The notes under the pieces are model-generated. The model was given only the letters and a program-made list of their open reading frames with translations. It did not search any database and was not told where the DNA came from. 64,000 nucleotides of DNA from Colwellia sp. RSH04 (lineage in GTDB: Bacteria > Pseudomonadota > Gammaproteobacteria > Enterobacterales > Alteromonadaceae), in NCBI RefSeq assembly GCF_003545765.1, contig NZ_QXIO01000002.1:372001-436000 (forward strand). The letters run 5' to 3'. Positions 44,082-53,408 of this stretch are shown here, piece after piece (position 1 is the first letter of the stretch; every line of letters starts with the position of its first letter). A program made the position numbers and the translations under genes.

Positions 44082-44105
44082 AATACCAGCTCATCAAAAA
44101 TAAAT

Positions 44106-44137
44106 AACGGTCGCATTGTAAAATACGACCGTTTTTT
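44106..44137. terminator. Terminator between bcp and mgsA
   Basis: AACGGTCG and CGACCGTT pair around a 12-nt loop with a following T-run, between convergent genes. It reaches the mgsA stop codon region. Confidence 0.88.
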
Positions 44138-44604
44138 TATTGAGTGCGTTTTTTCATATAACTTTGATAATCAGGTATTTCAATTTCACATGCCTGGCTC
44201 ATACTCGCCGACTCCATTAAAAAGTTAGCGCTAGACTTATTGGTTGCACATGGAATATTCCATACAGCAGCTAGTCTTAAAAGCGCCTTAACATCAGGAT
44301 CATGAGGTACCGCATCAAGTGGATCCCAAAAAAATATCATCACATCAATTTTACCTTCCGTAATTAATGCCCCTAATTGTTGGTCTCCCCCCATTGGGCC
44401 TGAATACAAACAATTCACTGGTTGATTAATATGCTTTGATAATAACGTTCCCGTAGTACCTGTTGCATAAAGCTGATGCTGTGCAAGTTGCTCTGATTTC
44501 TGTGTTGCCCACGCTAATAAATCTGCTTTCATGTTATCATGAGCGACTAACGCCATACGTTTTTGTTTAGGCAGCGTGCGCTTGATATACCCCATTGTAT
44601 TCAT
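44137..44604 (-). CDS. mgsA: Methylglyoxal synthase
   Basis: Converts dihydroxyacetone phosphate to methylglyoxal, a phosphate-releasing bypass of glycolysis. 155 residues. [13 protein letters not shown] at the N-terminus, [21 protein letters not shown] (catalytic region) and [22 protein letters not shown], followed by [17 protein letters not shown] 7 nt upstream of the ATG. Confidence 0.94.
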   Translation of the reverse strand: MNTMGYIKRTLPKQKRMALVAHDNMKADLLAWATQKSEQLAQHQLYATGTTGTLLSKHINQPVNCLYSGPMGGDQQLGALITEGKIDVMIFFWDPLDAVPHDPDVKALLRLAAVWNIPCATNKSSANFLMESASMSQACEIEIPDYQSYMKKRTQ

Positions 44605-44652
44605 CTAGTAACACCTCTAATTTTGTTTATCAAAGCTCAAGCATTGAGATAT

Positions 44653-45735
44653 TTATGCCTCTTCGATGGGCTTATGTTCATCTTCATTTGAAGAAGGCCA
44701 GGCACTAACAACCGCTTTAACTAACGTTGCTAAAGGTATCGCAAAAAATACTCCCCAAAAGCCCCATAATCCACCAAAAAATATCACGGCGATAATAATA
44801 GTGACAGGATGCAAATTTACCGCCTCAGAAAATAACAATGGCACTATCACATTACCATCTATTGTTTGAATAATGCCATAAGCAAGCATGACGTAGCCAA
44901 ATTCACTGGTAAAACCAAATTGGAAAAGTGCGACTAAACATACGGGTATTGTAACAACGGTGGCTCCTACATAAGGTACCAACACCGACAAACCAACTAA
45001 CACCCCAAGCAGTACCGCATAATTTAATCCTAAGAAAATAAAAGCAACCGTTGATGCAACACCAACAATAAATATCTCAATAACTTTACCGCGAATATAA
45101 TTAAGAATTTGTTGATACATTTCTCGACCAACCTGTGTTGCCATTCTGCGTTCTTTTGGTAAAAAACTAGTAAAGTATTCGACAAGTTCCTGTTTGTCTT
45201 TTAAAAAGAAAAACACCATTAACGGTACTAAAATCAAGTAAACCATTAACGCAACGATATCTGAAATAGAATTTAAAGAAGCTTTTAAAGCAACCTCTCC
45301 CCACTCAAGTAATTTGTCATTGACTAAATTAATAAAGGTTTCAATTTGTGATGCTTGGATGACCTCTGGATACTTTTCAGGTAAGGTTAATAAAAAACCT
45401 TTCCCTTGTGTAATCATATTCGGTACTTCTTGCAACAAGTTACTACTTTGCTTCCAAATTATTGGCATAAGTCCAAATAAGCCAACCAATGCAAAGCCAA
45501 TAAATGCCGTAACAACCGCTATTGTTGCTGGCGTTCTCGCGATAGCGTTCAGGCGTGTAAGCTTGTTGACAGGTAAGTCTAATAAAAAGGCAATGGCAAC
45601 TGCAACGAATACAGGCATCAGTAAACTGCTAAACATTGCAATGAATAAAAATAAACATAACAATATTACAACTAAGGTAACAGCGTTTGGATCTGAAAAC
45701 TTACGCATATACCAAGCAGTAAATAATTTAATCAT
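44653..45735 (-). CDS. perM: PerM/AI-2E transporter family permease
   Basis: 360 residues, six to eight helices, DUF20/AI-2E exporter family. Family landmarks: PVFVAVAIAFLLDLPV, LVVPLM-like ILVPLMVFFFLKDKQEL, NYIRGKVIEIFIVGVASTVAFIFLGLNYAVLLGVLVGLSVLVPYVGATV and VNLHPVTIIIAVIFFGGLWGFWGVFFAIPLATLVKAV. In E. coli perM is beside bepA, as here. The transported substrate is unknown. Confidence 0.9.
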   Translation of the reverse strand: MIKLFTAWYMRKFSDPNAVTLVVILLCLFLFIAMFSSLLMPVFVAVAIAFLLDLPVNKLTRLNAIARTPATIAVVTAFIGFALVGLFGLMPIIWKQSSNLLQEVPNMITQGKGFLLTLPEKYPEVIQASQIETFINLVNDKLLEWGEVALKASLNSISDIVALMVYLILVPLMVFFFLKDKQELVEYFTSFLPKERRMATQVGREMYQQILNYIRGKVIEIFIVGVASTVAFIFLGLNYAVLLGVLVGLSVLVPYVGATVVTIPVCLVALFQFGFTSEFGYVMLAYGIIQTIDGNVIVPLLFSEAVNLHPVTIIIAVIFFGGLWGFWGVFFAIPLATLVKAVVSAWPSSNEDEHKPIEEA

Positions 45736-45741
45736 AATTGG

Positions 45742-45981
45742 TTAATCTCTTGAATCTATCTTCTTATTTTCAATAGTAATTTCTATAATGCCATTAGCGA
45801 TTGTCTGTTGGCTATAGCAATATCCCTGTTTTATCAAAAACTTTGGGATATCACTGACAGAAGCTAGATCATTAATGCGAATAACACACTGATCATCAAC
45901 AGCCATTTTTTTTAAAATCAATCGCATATTCACTAACGGAACAGGACATTTTTCTTGAGTACCATCATATTTATGTATCAT
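45742..45981 (-). CDS. TusA-family sulfur carrier-like protein
   Basis: From ATG 45981 it is 79 residues, the family size, with the C-P-x-P motif in KCPVPLVNMRLILKKM (active Cys at residue 12) followed by VIRINDLASVSDIPKFLIKQGY. TusA-like proteins carry sulfane sulfur; this clade next to perM is of unknown role. A longer frame to ATG 46038 adds 19 residues and has a CAGGA upstream, so the start is not certain. It precedes perM by 6 nt in the same operon. Confidence 0.8.
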   Translation of the reverse strand: MIHKYDGTQEKCPVPLVNMRLILKKMAVDDQCVIRINDLASVSDIPKFLIKQGYCYSQQTIANGIIEITIENKKIDSRD

Positions 45982-46086
45982 AATAAAATGCGAACTGGTC
46001 TTTAGTTTACAGGGGTATTTTGCGACAATTATACCCATGACCGAATCCTGAGTTAAAGCATTAATGTTGTAAGGAAATATAACTCA

Positions 46087-46698
46087 ATGACTTCTCTATC
46101 TGCTCAATCAAGTTTAAAAGAGATAAACGCACTCAAGAAAAAAATAAATTGGGGCGATATTCCTGCTATTTATCACCTAGTGTCTTCATCTGTTGGTGAT
46201 CTCGATAATATTTTATCTCATGGTTTTGATAGCGCTTATAAAAGAATATTAAATCCAAGCACATGGAATCACTCAGTTTTTGATTCATACAAAGATGAAA
46301 GCGGCCACTTAACAGTTCGTCATAAGCCTGAAGTGTATTTACGACATGAATTTAATGACATGGGCTATGAATTACATTTCTTCTTGATAGTCAATGGACG
46401 AATAATCCATGAGCCAATGATTAAACATCCTGATTGCCCCTTTTTGAGCTGGACACCAGAAACTACTCAAATGCTTTTTCGTATTAATAGCTTAGTTGCT
46501 TTTTCTGTCTTTAGTTATCAAAGTGGCGATGAAGCAGATCTCGCTCTCATTAGGTTTGCACACTTAACCGTTGAGAAATTAATTAACAATTTAAGCGAAT
46601 TTTTTAATATAACAGAAGTCAAAGGTTACACTATTGCACAATTTTATCAGGAAATTGCTAAAAGAGATGGTAATATCCTTAACCCAGAAACAAATTGA
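46087..46698 (+). CDS. Unknown protein, 203 residues
   Basis: Soluble, no signal or transmembrane helix. Landmarks: LVSSSVGDLDNILSHGFDSAYKRIL, YLRHEFNDMGYELHFFLIVNGRIIHEPMIKHPDCPFLSW and SLVAFSVFSYQSGDEADLALIRFAHLTVEKLINNL. I do not recognise the family. Codon use is like the neighbours. It sits between the divergent TusA-like/perM operon and bepA, 70 nt before bepA. Ribosome site AGGA is ~10 nt upstream of ATG 46087. Confidence 0.7.
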   Translation: MTSLSAQSSLKEINALKKKINWGDIPAIYHLVSSSVGDLDNILSHGFDSAYKRILNPSTWNHSVFDSYKDESGHLTVRHKPEVYLRHEFNDMGYELHFFLIVNGRIIHEPMIKHPDCPFLSWTPETTQMLFRINSLVAFSVFSYQSGDEADLALIRFAHLTVEKLINNLSEFFNITEVKGYTIAQFYQEIAKRDGNILNPETN

Positions 46699-46768
46699 AA
46701 AACATAAATAATTAACTGAACAGCCAATAAATCATTTCATCTTTATTGAGTTTCAACAGGATCCACTA

Positions 46769-48238
46769 TTGTTTAATTTAAAAACCTTTTTACAAGCGAG
46801 TTCTTTTACTTTATCCATTGCTATTGCAACAAGTTTTGATGCTAATGCCTTCATTGGTCAAAATGATAAAAATAAATTACCCGAAATTGGCACGTCAGCT
46901 TTCAGTGTTTTATCGTTAGATAAAGAGCGACAAATTGGCCAGGCGATGATGCGTCAATTGCGCGCTAGTTCACCCCTCATTCAAGACCCAGTCTTGATTG
47001 AATATATTAATGACCTCGGCAATCAATTAGTTAAAAATGCACAAGATGTTCACTACGCGTTCGAGTTTTTTATTATCAATAATGATGAATTAAATGCATT
47101 CGCTTTTTTTGGTGGTCATGTTGGTATTCATAGTGGTTTAATCACAACGGCAGATACAGAAAGTGAACTTGCCTCAGTTATTGCCCATGAAATATCACAC
47201 GTTACTCAACGCCATTTAGCTCGCCGCCTTGAATCACAAAGCCAAACACAAGCATTAACGATGGCAGGTATGATATCAGGTGTTTTGCTTAGTTTAGTTA
47301 ACCCTACAATGGGTATGGCAGCGTTAAGTGCAAGTATGGCAGCTTCACAACAAGCCAGTATTAATTACACCCGAGGTAATGAGAAAGAAGCGGATCGTGT
47401 TGGCATAGCCTTATTGGCCAGTAGTAACTTTGACCCACAAGGTGCACCCAGCTTTTTTGCTAAAATGTCTGAAAAGTATCGCTATGCCAGTAAACCACCA
47501 GCCATGTTACTGACTCACCCCTTACCTGAATCACGTATAGCTGATGCACGCCAAAGAGCACATAACTACCCTGTTCGACCTTTAGCCCCCAAATTAGAAT
47601 TTGAACTAGCTAAAGCACGAATTAAATCTAGATATCAAGGTGATGGCGAAGCAAATATTAATTTTTATCAACGTCAATTAGACAAGAAAACTTATATTCT
47701 CAAAGAAGCCGCTTTATATGGCTTAGCGCTCTCATATTTTGAAGAAAAAAAGTATCAGCCAGCTAAAAAGGTACTGATACAATTATTACAAAATGATAAA
47801 CATAACCTATTTTATGTTGATGCGTTAACCGATGTGTATTTGTCTGCTAAAGAGTTTGATGCTGCATTAACCATGTTAGCTGAGTTGAATTTATTAATGC
47901 CTAACAACCAGGTCGTAAGTTTAAACTATGGTAATGCTTTATTTACCGCTGATAAATACGATGAAGCCGTACAGGTATTACAAGACTTTTTGTTAGTACA
48001 ACCCAATAACTTTATCGCCTACGATTTATTAACCTCTATTTATCGTAAACAAGGTAAAATGGGGTTAATGCACATGCATAAAGCTGAAGTGTTGGCTCTT
48101 TTAGGAGGGTATTCAAAGGCTGTTGATGAATTACAAACCAGTTATAGCTTCTTAGAGTCTAAGCCGCTACTTCAAAAGCGAATTAAAGCCAGAATATTAC
48201 AATTTCAAGAACAAGAGAATCGTTTAAAACGTTTGTAA
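46769..48238 (+). CDS. bepA: BepA, periplasmic M48 metalloprotease/chaperone
   Basis: 489 residues. It promotes LptD assembly and degrades misassembled outer-membrane proteins at the BAM complex. Signal peptide ending ANA; zinc motif H140-E141-IS-H144 (VIAHEISHVTQRHLARRLE); third ligand region RGNEKEADRVG; then TPR repeats from ~310 (ALYGLALSYFEEKKYQPAKKVL; ALFTADKYDEAVQVLQDFL). It starts at TTG 46769 with CAGGA 7 nt upstream, giving MFNLKTFLQ. yfgD follows, as in E. coli. Confidence 0.92.
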   Translation: MFNLKTFLQASSFTLSIAIATSFDANAFIGQNDKNKLPEIGTSAFSVLSLDKERQIGQAMMRQLRASSPLIQDPVLIEYINDLGNQLVKNAQDVHYAFEFFIINNDELNAFAFFGGHVGIHSGLITTADTESELASVIAHEISHVTQRHLARRLESQSQTQALTMAGMISGVLLSLVNPTMGMAALSASMAASQQASINYTRGNEKEADRVGIALLASSNFDPQGAPSFFAKMSEKYRYASKPPAMLLTHPLPESRIADARQRAHNYPVRPLAPKLEFELAKARIKSRYQGDGEANINFYQRQLDKKTYILKEAALYGLALSYFEEKKYQPAKKVLIQLLQNDKHNLFYVDALTDVYLSAKEFDAALTMLAELNLLMPNNQVVSLNYGNALFTADKYDEAVQVLQDFLLVQPNNFIAYDLLTSIYRKQGKMGLMHMHKAEVLALLGGYSKAVDELQTSYSFLESKPLLQKRIKARILQFQEQENRLKRL

Positions 48239-48325
48239 TAAACGGTAATAACACATGCTATAAACTCTAAACAAACTCATGTTAAAGCAAAAGCTTTACT
48301 CTTAACACTTTATAAAGGAATCTCA

Positions 48326-48679
48326 ATGTATACAATTTACCACAACCCTAGATGCTCTAAAAGTCGTCAAACCTTTGCTTTACTCGAGCCTAAGGCTCAG
48401 GAAAGCAAACAAGAAATTACCATTGTCGAGTATTTAAAAACGCCATTGTCAGAAAAAGATATTACGGGTTTATTATCACAACTAGGATGTACTCCAATTG
48501 AGATGATGAGAACAAAAGAAGATGAATTTAAAGCACAAAATTTAAAAGGTGCAGACGATGCTACCTTAATTAAAGCGATGGCTAACACACCAAAACTCAT
48601 TGAGCGCCCTATTGTCTCCAATGGCTCTAAAGCAATTATTGGCCGCCCACCAGAAAACGTATTGTCGTTTTTCGCTTAG
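48326..48679 (+). CDS. yfgD: ArsC-family reductase (YfgD type)
   Basis: 117 residues, thioredoxin fold, glutaredoxin-dependent arsenate reductase family. YHNPRCSKSRQTFALLE carries the catalytic Cys (residue 10), then VEYLKTPLSEKDI, MMRTKEDEFKAQ and IERPIVSNGSKAIIGRPPENVL with the substrate arginine. The gene order bepA-yfgD is conserved. It may not have arsenate as physiological substrate. The DUF2069 gene is 15 nt downstream. Confidence 0.9.
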   Translation: MYTIYHNPRCSKSRQTFALLEPKAQESKQEITIVEYLKTPLSEKDITGLLSQLGCTPIEMMRTKEDEFKAQNLKGADDATLIKAMANTPKLIERPIVSNGSKAIIGRPPENVLSFFA

Positions 48680-48694
48680 TTGTAATAATTACTT

Positions 48695-49096
48695 ATGAGC
48701 AATCAACGTATTTCAACAGATAATTTAAAAAAAATAGCGCTCGTTGGCTATTTTTCTTTACTTTTCTATATGCCTTTATGGTTATTAGTACTCAGCCCGA
48801 GTGAAAGCTTATCAACAGCAACAACGTTAGTCATGTTTACACTACCTTTATTATTCCCCCTTAAAGGCTTACTACAAGGCAAACCTTACACCTATGCTTG
48901 GTCTAATTTTATTGTATTAATCTACTTTCTACATGGTTTGACCACGTTCTGGGTGATCCCTGAAGACCGTATATGGGCAAGTATAGAACTAGTTTTTGCT
49001 ACCACTATGTTTTTGGGAGCAACATATTATGCTAAATATAGAGGACAAGAGCTTGGTTTGAGTATTAGAACCAAGAAGACAGATGCGAAAGAATAA
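48695..49096 (+). CDS. DUF2069 inner-membrane protein
   Basis: 133 residues with four transmembrane helices (about 14-32, 40-57, 66-83, 89-108). It matches DUF2069: PLWLLVLSPS, LPLLFPLKGLLQGKPYTYAWSNFIVLIYFLHGLTTFWV and the FATTMFLGATYYAKYRGQELGL ending. Function unknown; conserved next to yfgD/wrbA/hda genes in Vibrio and Shewanella. Confidence 0.88.
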   Translation: MSNQRISTDNLKKIALVGYFSLLFYMPLWLLVLSPSESLSTATTLVMFTLPLLFPLKGLLQGKPYTYAWSNFIVLIYFLHGLTTFWVIPEDRIWASIELVFATTMFLGATYYAKYRGQELGLSIRTKKTDAKE

Positions 49097-49187
49097 ATCG
49101 AATCACTGAATAGAGAAAACTTTGTATTGATATTAAGGATTATATGTCAATACAAAGTAATCGAGAAACTATAACCAAGGATTTCTT

Positions 49188-51116
49188 ATGCGCTATAAAT
49201 ATCCGCTTTTATCGACGATTATGGCATTATCACTTATCGGTTGTGGTGACAGCTCTGACCCCGACAATACTACCCCTCCTGTTCAATCGGTAGACAAAAA
49301 CACAGTTTTACAGATTGAAGAGACTTTTAGAGTCAATCAAAGTGCTGAATTATTCCTGTTTTATCCAAATCATGAAATAACCAATATTAATTGGCAACAA
49401 ACAGCAGGAAGCCCAATCAATCTGCTAGCCAAAACGAGTAAAGTCATTAGTTTCACTCCCAAAGAAGCAGGTGATTATCAGTTTAGTGTTAGCTTTTTAG
49501 TTAATGGTATAAGCCAAACTATTGAGAAATCTATAACGGTACTTGAAGACAGTTCAAATATTACCGCTCGCCTTGCACATTCTGTAGCAATGGAAAATAA
49601 AGTTTCATTTCGGGTAACGACAAACGATAACATCAATCAGAATACAATTTCTTGGCAACAAACATCGGGACCAACGGTAAGTGTTAATTACGATGATAAT
49701 ACTGGTAATTATGCGATTTTTTTTGATGCCCCTGTTGTAAACCAAGACACATTAATAACCTTTGAAGCAAGCGCGTCAAATGCTGAGGGTGATTTTATTG
49801 ATAAAGTTGCCGTTTTAGTTGAGCCTGCATATGCAATAACAGAGAGTTCATATTTTGATACACGTGTAGCGCACGTATTCCCTTACAGAGAAAACAGCCC
49901 TTATGCCAATGATATAGTCGATTGTGTCTATTCAAATAAACTTACTAGTTCATGCACTTTAGCAACATTGCCTTTAATCGCTCAAGAAACACTCGGTGGT
50001 TCGCAAACGCCAAGCATTGAAGATATCATGAACAGAGTGGTAGTTTCACACCAATGGATGGGCGATCGTTTTAAAAATTTCATCACCCACTATGATAACC
50101 ACAATGATTTTAAACATTTATTAAGAGCCACAACGGCAATTGTTATCTCGTATGATGTCAGACCTTCATTCTATTGGGCAGCAACTGGCGCAATTTACCT
50201 TGACCCTGAGAATTTTTGGTTATCACCACAAGAAAGAGACACAATTAACGAAGCGCCTGATTATCGTGCTGGTTTTGGTAAAGACTTGCAATTTGAAATG
50301 CCATGGCGCTACGTAAAAGATAATGATTATGCTAGTCGCTATTTCAGTAAAAATAATAGAGTTACTCGTACAGAGCAAGATGGCTTATACCGATTAACCT
50401 CATTAATGTATCATGAGTTAGCACACGCAAATGACTTTTTCCCCAGTAATGAATGGTTCATTCATAGTAATGGCAGCCGTGTACTTGATGCAGCAACAAA
50501 CAGTAATTTTGAATCCGATAAGCTATCAATAACCCATCCATTAAATAGCCAAGAAATGCGAAATCTCGCGCAGGTAAGATTTAAAGGTGAAACGGCAAGT
50601 GCAAATCAAAAAGCTTATTTACCTACTGACATAGAGTCTTTCTTTGAACCCGATTCAGCAACAGATTTTTATGCCTATTCAAGTCTTCGTGAAGATTACG
50701 CAATGTTGTTTGAAGAATTGATGATGTATTCTCGTTATGAGGTAAAAAGGGATGTTGCTATTACTAACCAGCCAACAGGCTCAGACATTAGTGGCGCTGA
50801 CTACATCGTTGAATGGGGTCAACGAGGCAGGTTTGCAGAGCCAAAACTTAAGCAACGAGTATACTTTAGTGCTTCTCGTGTATTACCAGAATTTGATAGT
50901 AATACCGCGTTAGAGAATGCTTCAGCGCCAATACCAATGATCGTTGGGGATAATTGGTTAGAAAACCTAACCATTAGTTCACAAAATACTAACTTCGTAA
51001 ATATGCTTATTCAAACAAGCAGTGCTCAGAATAAGCAATTAAACCTACCTATTGACAGTATTAACCCTATTGAGGATACACGGCGCTATTATCACAAAGA
51101 TTTACCTAAACACTGA
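49188..51116 (+). CDS. Lipoprotein with Ig-like repeats and a HELAH zinc-metallopeptidase motif
   Basis: 642 residues. Lipoprotein signal (LSLIGC, Cys19), then two PKD/Ig-like domains (~40-118 and ~125-212, each with a WQQT-G motif). The C-terminal ~430 residues contain LYRLTSLMYH409-E410-LA-H413-ANDFFPSNEWF, a HExxH zinc site, and later REDYAMLFEELMMYSRYEV, whose Glu could be a further ligand. I do not recognise a family. Probably an outer-membrane-anchored protease; no pro-domain is obvious. Monocistronic, with a terminator downstream. Confidence 0.78.
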   Translation: MRYKYPLLSTIMALSLIGCGDSSDPDNTTPPVQSVDKNTVLQIEETFRVNQSAELFLFYPNHEITNINWQQTAGSPINLLAKTSKVISFTPKEAGDYQFSVSFLVNGISQTIEKSITVLEDSSNITARLAHSVAMENKVSFRVTTNDNINQNTISWQQTSGPTVSVNYDDNTGNYAIFFDAPVVNQDTLITFEASASNAEGDFIDKVAVLVEPAYAITESSYFDTRVAHVFPYRENSPYANDIVDCVYSNKLTSSCTLATLPLIAQETLGGSQTPSIEDIMNRVVVSHQWMGDRFKNFITHYDNHNDFKHLLRATTAIVISYDVRPSFYWAATGAIYLDPENFWLSPQERDTINEAPDYRAGFGKDLQFEMPWRYVKDNDYASRYFSKNNRVTRTEQDGLYRLTSLMYHELAHANDFFPSNEWFIHSNGSRVLDAATNSNFESDKLSITHPLNSQEMRNLAQVRFKGETASANQKAYLPTDIESFFEPDSATDFYAYSSLREDYAMLFEELMMYSRYEVKRDVAITNQPTGSDISGADYIVEWGQRGRFAEPKLKQRVYFSASRVLPEFDSNTALENASAPIPMIVGDNWLENLTISSQNTNFVNMLIQTSSAQNKQLNLPIDSINPIEDTRRYYHKDLPKH

Positions 51117-51133
51117 TCTCTAAGTAAATACTT

Positions 51134-51161
51134 AAAAGGCAATCTTTCAAGATTGCCTTTT
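51134..51161 (+). terminator. Terminator after the HELAH lipoprotein gene
   Basis: AAAAGGCAATCTT pairs with AAGATTGCCTTTT around a tight TC centre (effective loop TTTCAA) and ends in T's, 18 nt after the stop. Confidence 0.85.
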
Positions 51162-51166
51162 AGCTT

Positions 51167-51218
51167 TATGCTTTAATTTGTGCCGACATAGTTATGCTTT
51201 AATTTATGCCGACATAGT
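51167..51218. repeat. 26-bp direct tandem duplication
   Basis: Two adjacent copies of TATGCTTTAATTT(A/G)TGCCGACATAGT-type unit with one mismatch. Non-coding, just after a terminator. Confidence 0.85.
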
Positions 51219-51296
51219 TATGCGATTGTTTATCAATTTAACACAACAATAAGGAAAAATAGCAGCTAGGGAGCTATTTATTACCCCGATATGAGG

Positions 51297-52049
51297 TTAA
51301 CTAATATCTAATATTTCTTTGATAAAAGGAATTGTCACTTTGCGTTGCTCCCTAATTGAAGCTTTATCGAGTATATCTAACGTTTGAATTAAGCTTGTCA
51401 TATCGCGACTTGATCTATTCAATAAAAAGCGTGTTGCTTCGTCAGAAATCATTAAACCTCGTTGCCGTGCTCTATGTTGTATCGCTAAGGTTTTATCATC
51501 ATCTTCTAATGGTTTAACTTGTTCAATATAACCCCAACCTATGCGTGAAACTAAATCAGGTAAGGTAATACCTAACTTATTAATTGCTTCACTACCCGTA
51601 ATAATTAGGCAACTTTCATTTTCAATGGCTCGATTATACAAATCAAAAATGGCTTGTTGCCATTTAACATCGCCAGCAATTAATTCAATATCATCTAAAC
51701 AAATAAAATCTATTTGCTCCAAACCATCCAGTACTTCAACAGGTAACTGTTTTAGTTCAGAGCAAGAAAGACATACCGATGTTTTTTTCAATTGAGCCGC
51801 TAAATTATTACATGCATGCAGCAAGTGTGATTTACCAACCCCCGGCAAGCCGAATAAATAAAAACTATGAGGTAGTTGATTAAAAAGTGCTAAAGAGTGA
51901 TTCTCATGCTGCTCAGTTTCAACTTTATTTTGGCGAATGAAGCTAGTAAGTTGTACTAAAACACTATGATTTGGCTGCCCAATAAAACTGTCAAATGTTT
52001 CATCGTCAGGTAGCTGTACAGATAGCGCAAGTTGTGAAAGTTGCGTCAT
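51297..52049 (-). CDS. hda: DnaA-inactivating protein Hda
   Basis: A 250-residue DnaA-like AAA+ ATPase. With the beta clamp it stimulates ATP-DnaA hydrolysis to prevent re-initiation. N-terminal QLALSVQLPDDETFDSFIG has the clamp-binding QLxLxx; Walker A-like GLPGVGKSHLLHA; Walker B FICLDDIELI; sensor region ITGSEAI, and DLVSRIGWGYIEQVKPL. ATG 52049, with GGGAG 6 nt upstream; it overlaps the stop of the DUF2066 gene (TAATG), showing coupling. Confidence 0.93.
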   Translation of the reverse strand: MTQLSQLALSVQLPDDETFDSFIGQPNHSVLVQLTSFIRQNKVETEQHENHSLALFNQLPHSFYLFGLPGVGKSHLLHACNNLAAQLKKTSVCLSCSELKQLPVEVLDGLEQIDFICLDDIELIAGDVKWQQAIFDLYNRAIENESCLIITGSEAINKLGITLPDLVSRIGWGYIEQVKPLEDDDKTLAIQHRARQRGLMISDEATRFLLNRSSRDMTSLIQTLDILDKASIREQRKVTIPFIKEILDIS

Positions 52050-53224
52050 TATGGCTCCCAATGAAACACAGGAATGGCCAAAGGATCAACAACGGCTAAC
52101 GGATCAATATATTGTTTAAGTTGTTTATTCAATTTTAATGAAGCTAATAAAGCAGATTCAGAGCCAAGCAGTTTCAACTTAAACTGTCGCGTCGCACCTT
52201 TAGCATTTATCAACGTTACAGACTTTACCGCAGATAAATTAGATAAGAATTCAAATAACTCAGTATAAGCTTTTAAAGAATCAACATTAGCCACTTCGAT
52301 AAGATAATCGTTATCACCGGTGGTCGATAATGCATAATTTTGGTAAATAAGCTCGGTAATGTCTGATAGCGCTTGCTTTGTTAACGCTTCTTTGTTGGTT
52401 CCTTCGTACACTTGTGTAAAGCGTTGGTTTTGACTAAATAAGACCCAATCAAGTGCAAAATGCGATTTTTTTGCTTCATCAACACATAGCAAACCACAGT
52501 TATCGATTGTCTCTTGTTTGGTAGCTTGTAATGCATCTTGCATAGCTTCTTTGTTATCTTGCTGAACATTCGGCTCAGCTAACTCATCAACCGTTAGTAA
52601 ACTAGAGTCAGAAAGTCTCATCACCACAATAGCTTCTGCGAAATATCTTTCTGATGCTTGATAGATTGGTTGTTCAAATCGCCCCCATAAGTCACTAATA
52701 TTCACTTGGGTTGCATCAGTTAAGTCCATCAATGGCAATAGCATTGGCAAACCGCGCTGAGCTGAAAAGGCATTGACTAAACTGGGTAAATTTGATGAGG
52801 TGGAATTTGACATAATAGTGCGTGTCAAGCCTCGTTCATCAATGAACCAAAGTAACACTTGGGGTCTAAGGCTACCCCATATGGCTAAATTTGCTTGTTG
52901 AAATAATTGATTGATTTTATCTTCATTAAAACTAGCAACTAAATAAAGCTGATCGTTTTTACGTGTGTAACGGTATTTTGTAATATAGTTATTTGAGTTC
53001 TTAATCGCTGTTTTTAGTATTTTATCCTCTAAAACAGTATTTTCCCCACCAACTTTTACCATTACTGCACGTAAAGCATTTTTAATCGCGTTTTTACGAT
53101 GATGAGATGCTTGTGAATCTACACTCACTCGAGCCTGATATAAATCATTTACTTCCAGTGAAAAAGCGTTGAAAGGCAATAGCAGCGTGACAAGAATAGA
53201 AATAGAAAACAAGTATTTGAGCAT
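52049..53224 (-). CDS. DUF2066 periplasmic protein
   Basis: 391 residues from ATG 53224. Signal peptide MLKYLFSISILVTLLLPFNAFS, then the DUF2066 opening VNDLYQARVSVDSQASHHRKNAIKNALRAVMVKVGG and RPQVLLWFIDERG. Function unknown, conserved upstream of hda. Operon with hda by a stop/start overlap. The divergent purM starts 185 nt away. Confidence 0.88.
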   Translation of the reverse strand: MLKYLFSISILVTLLLPFNAFSLEVNDLYQARVSVDSQASHHRKNAIKNALRAVMVKVGGENTVLEDKILKTAIKNSNNYITKYRYTRKNDQLYLVASFNEDKINQLFQQANLAIWGSLRPQVLLWFIDERGLTRTIMSNSTSSNLPSLVNAFSAQRGLPMLLPLMDLTDATQVNISDLWGRFEQPIYQASERYFAEAIVVMRLSDSSLLTVDELAEPNVQQDNKEAMQDALQATKQETIDNCGLLCVDEAKKSHFALDWVLFSQNQRFTQVYEGTNKEALTKQALSDITELIYQNYALSTTGDNDYLIEVANVDSLKAYTELFEFLSNLSAVKSVTLINAKGATRQFKLKLLGSESALLASLKLNKQLKQYIDPLAVVDPLAIPVFHWEP

Positions 53225-53408
53225 AAAATAAAATAAATTACCGAGCAATCATAATAAAAAAGATATTATCATAATAATCAAACATTATCCCAATGAATCC
53301 TTCACATAAAAACAATCGTAATATTGCGTACTCTCTTCCTTGAGTATGAGTGGGCGCGCTGATAGAATACGCCCCTTTACATACTGTCGGTAATTTCTGA
53401 GGTTTCCC

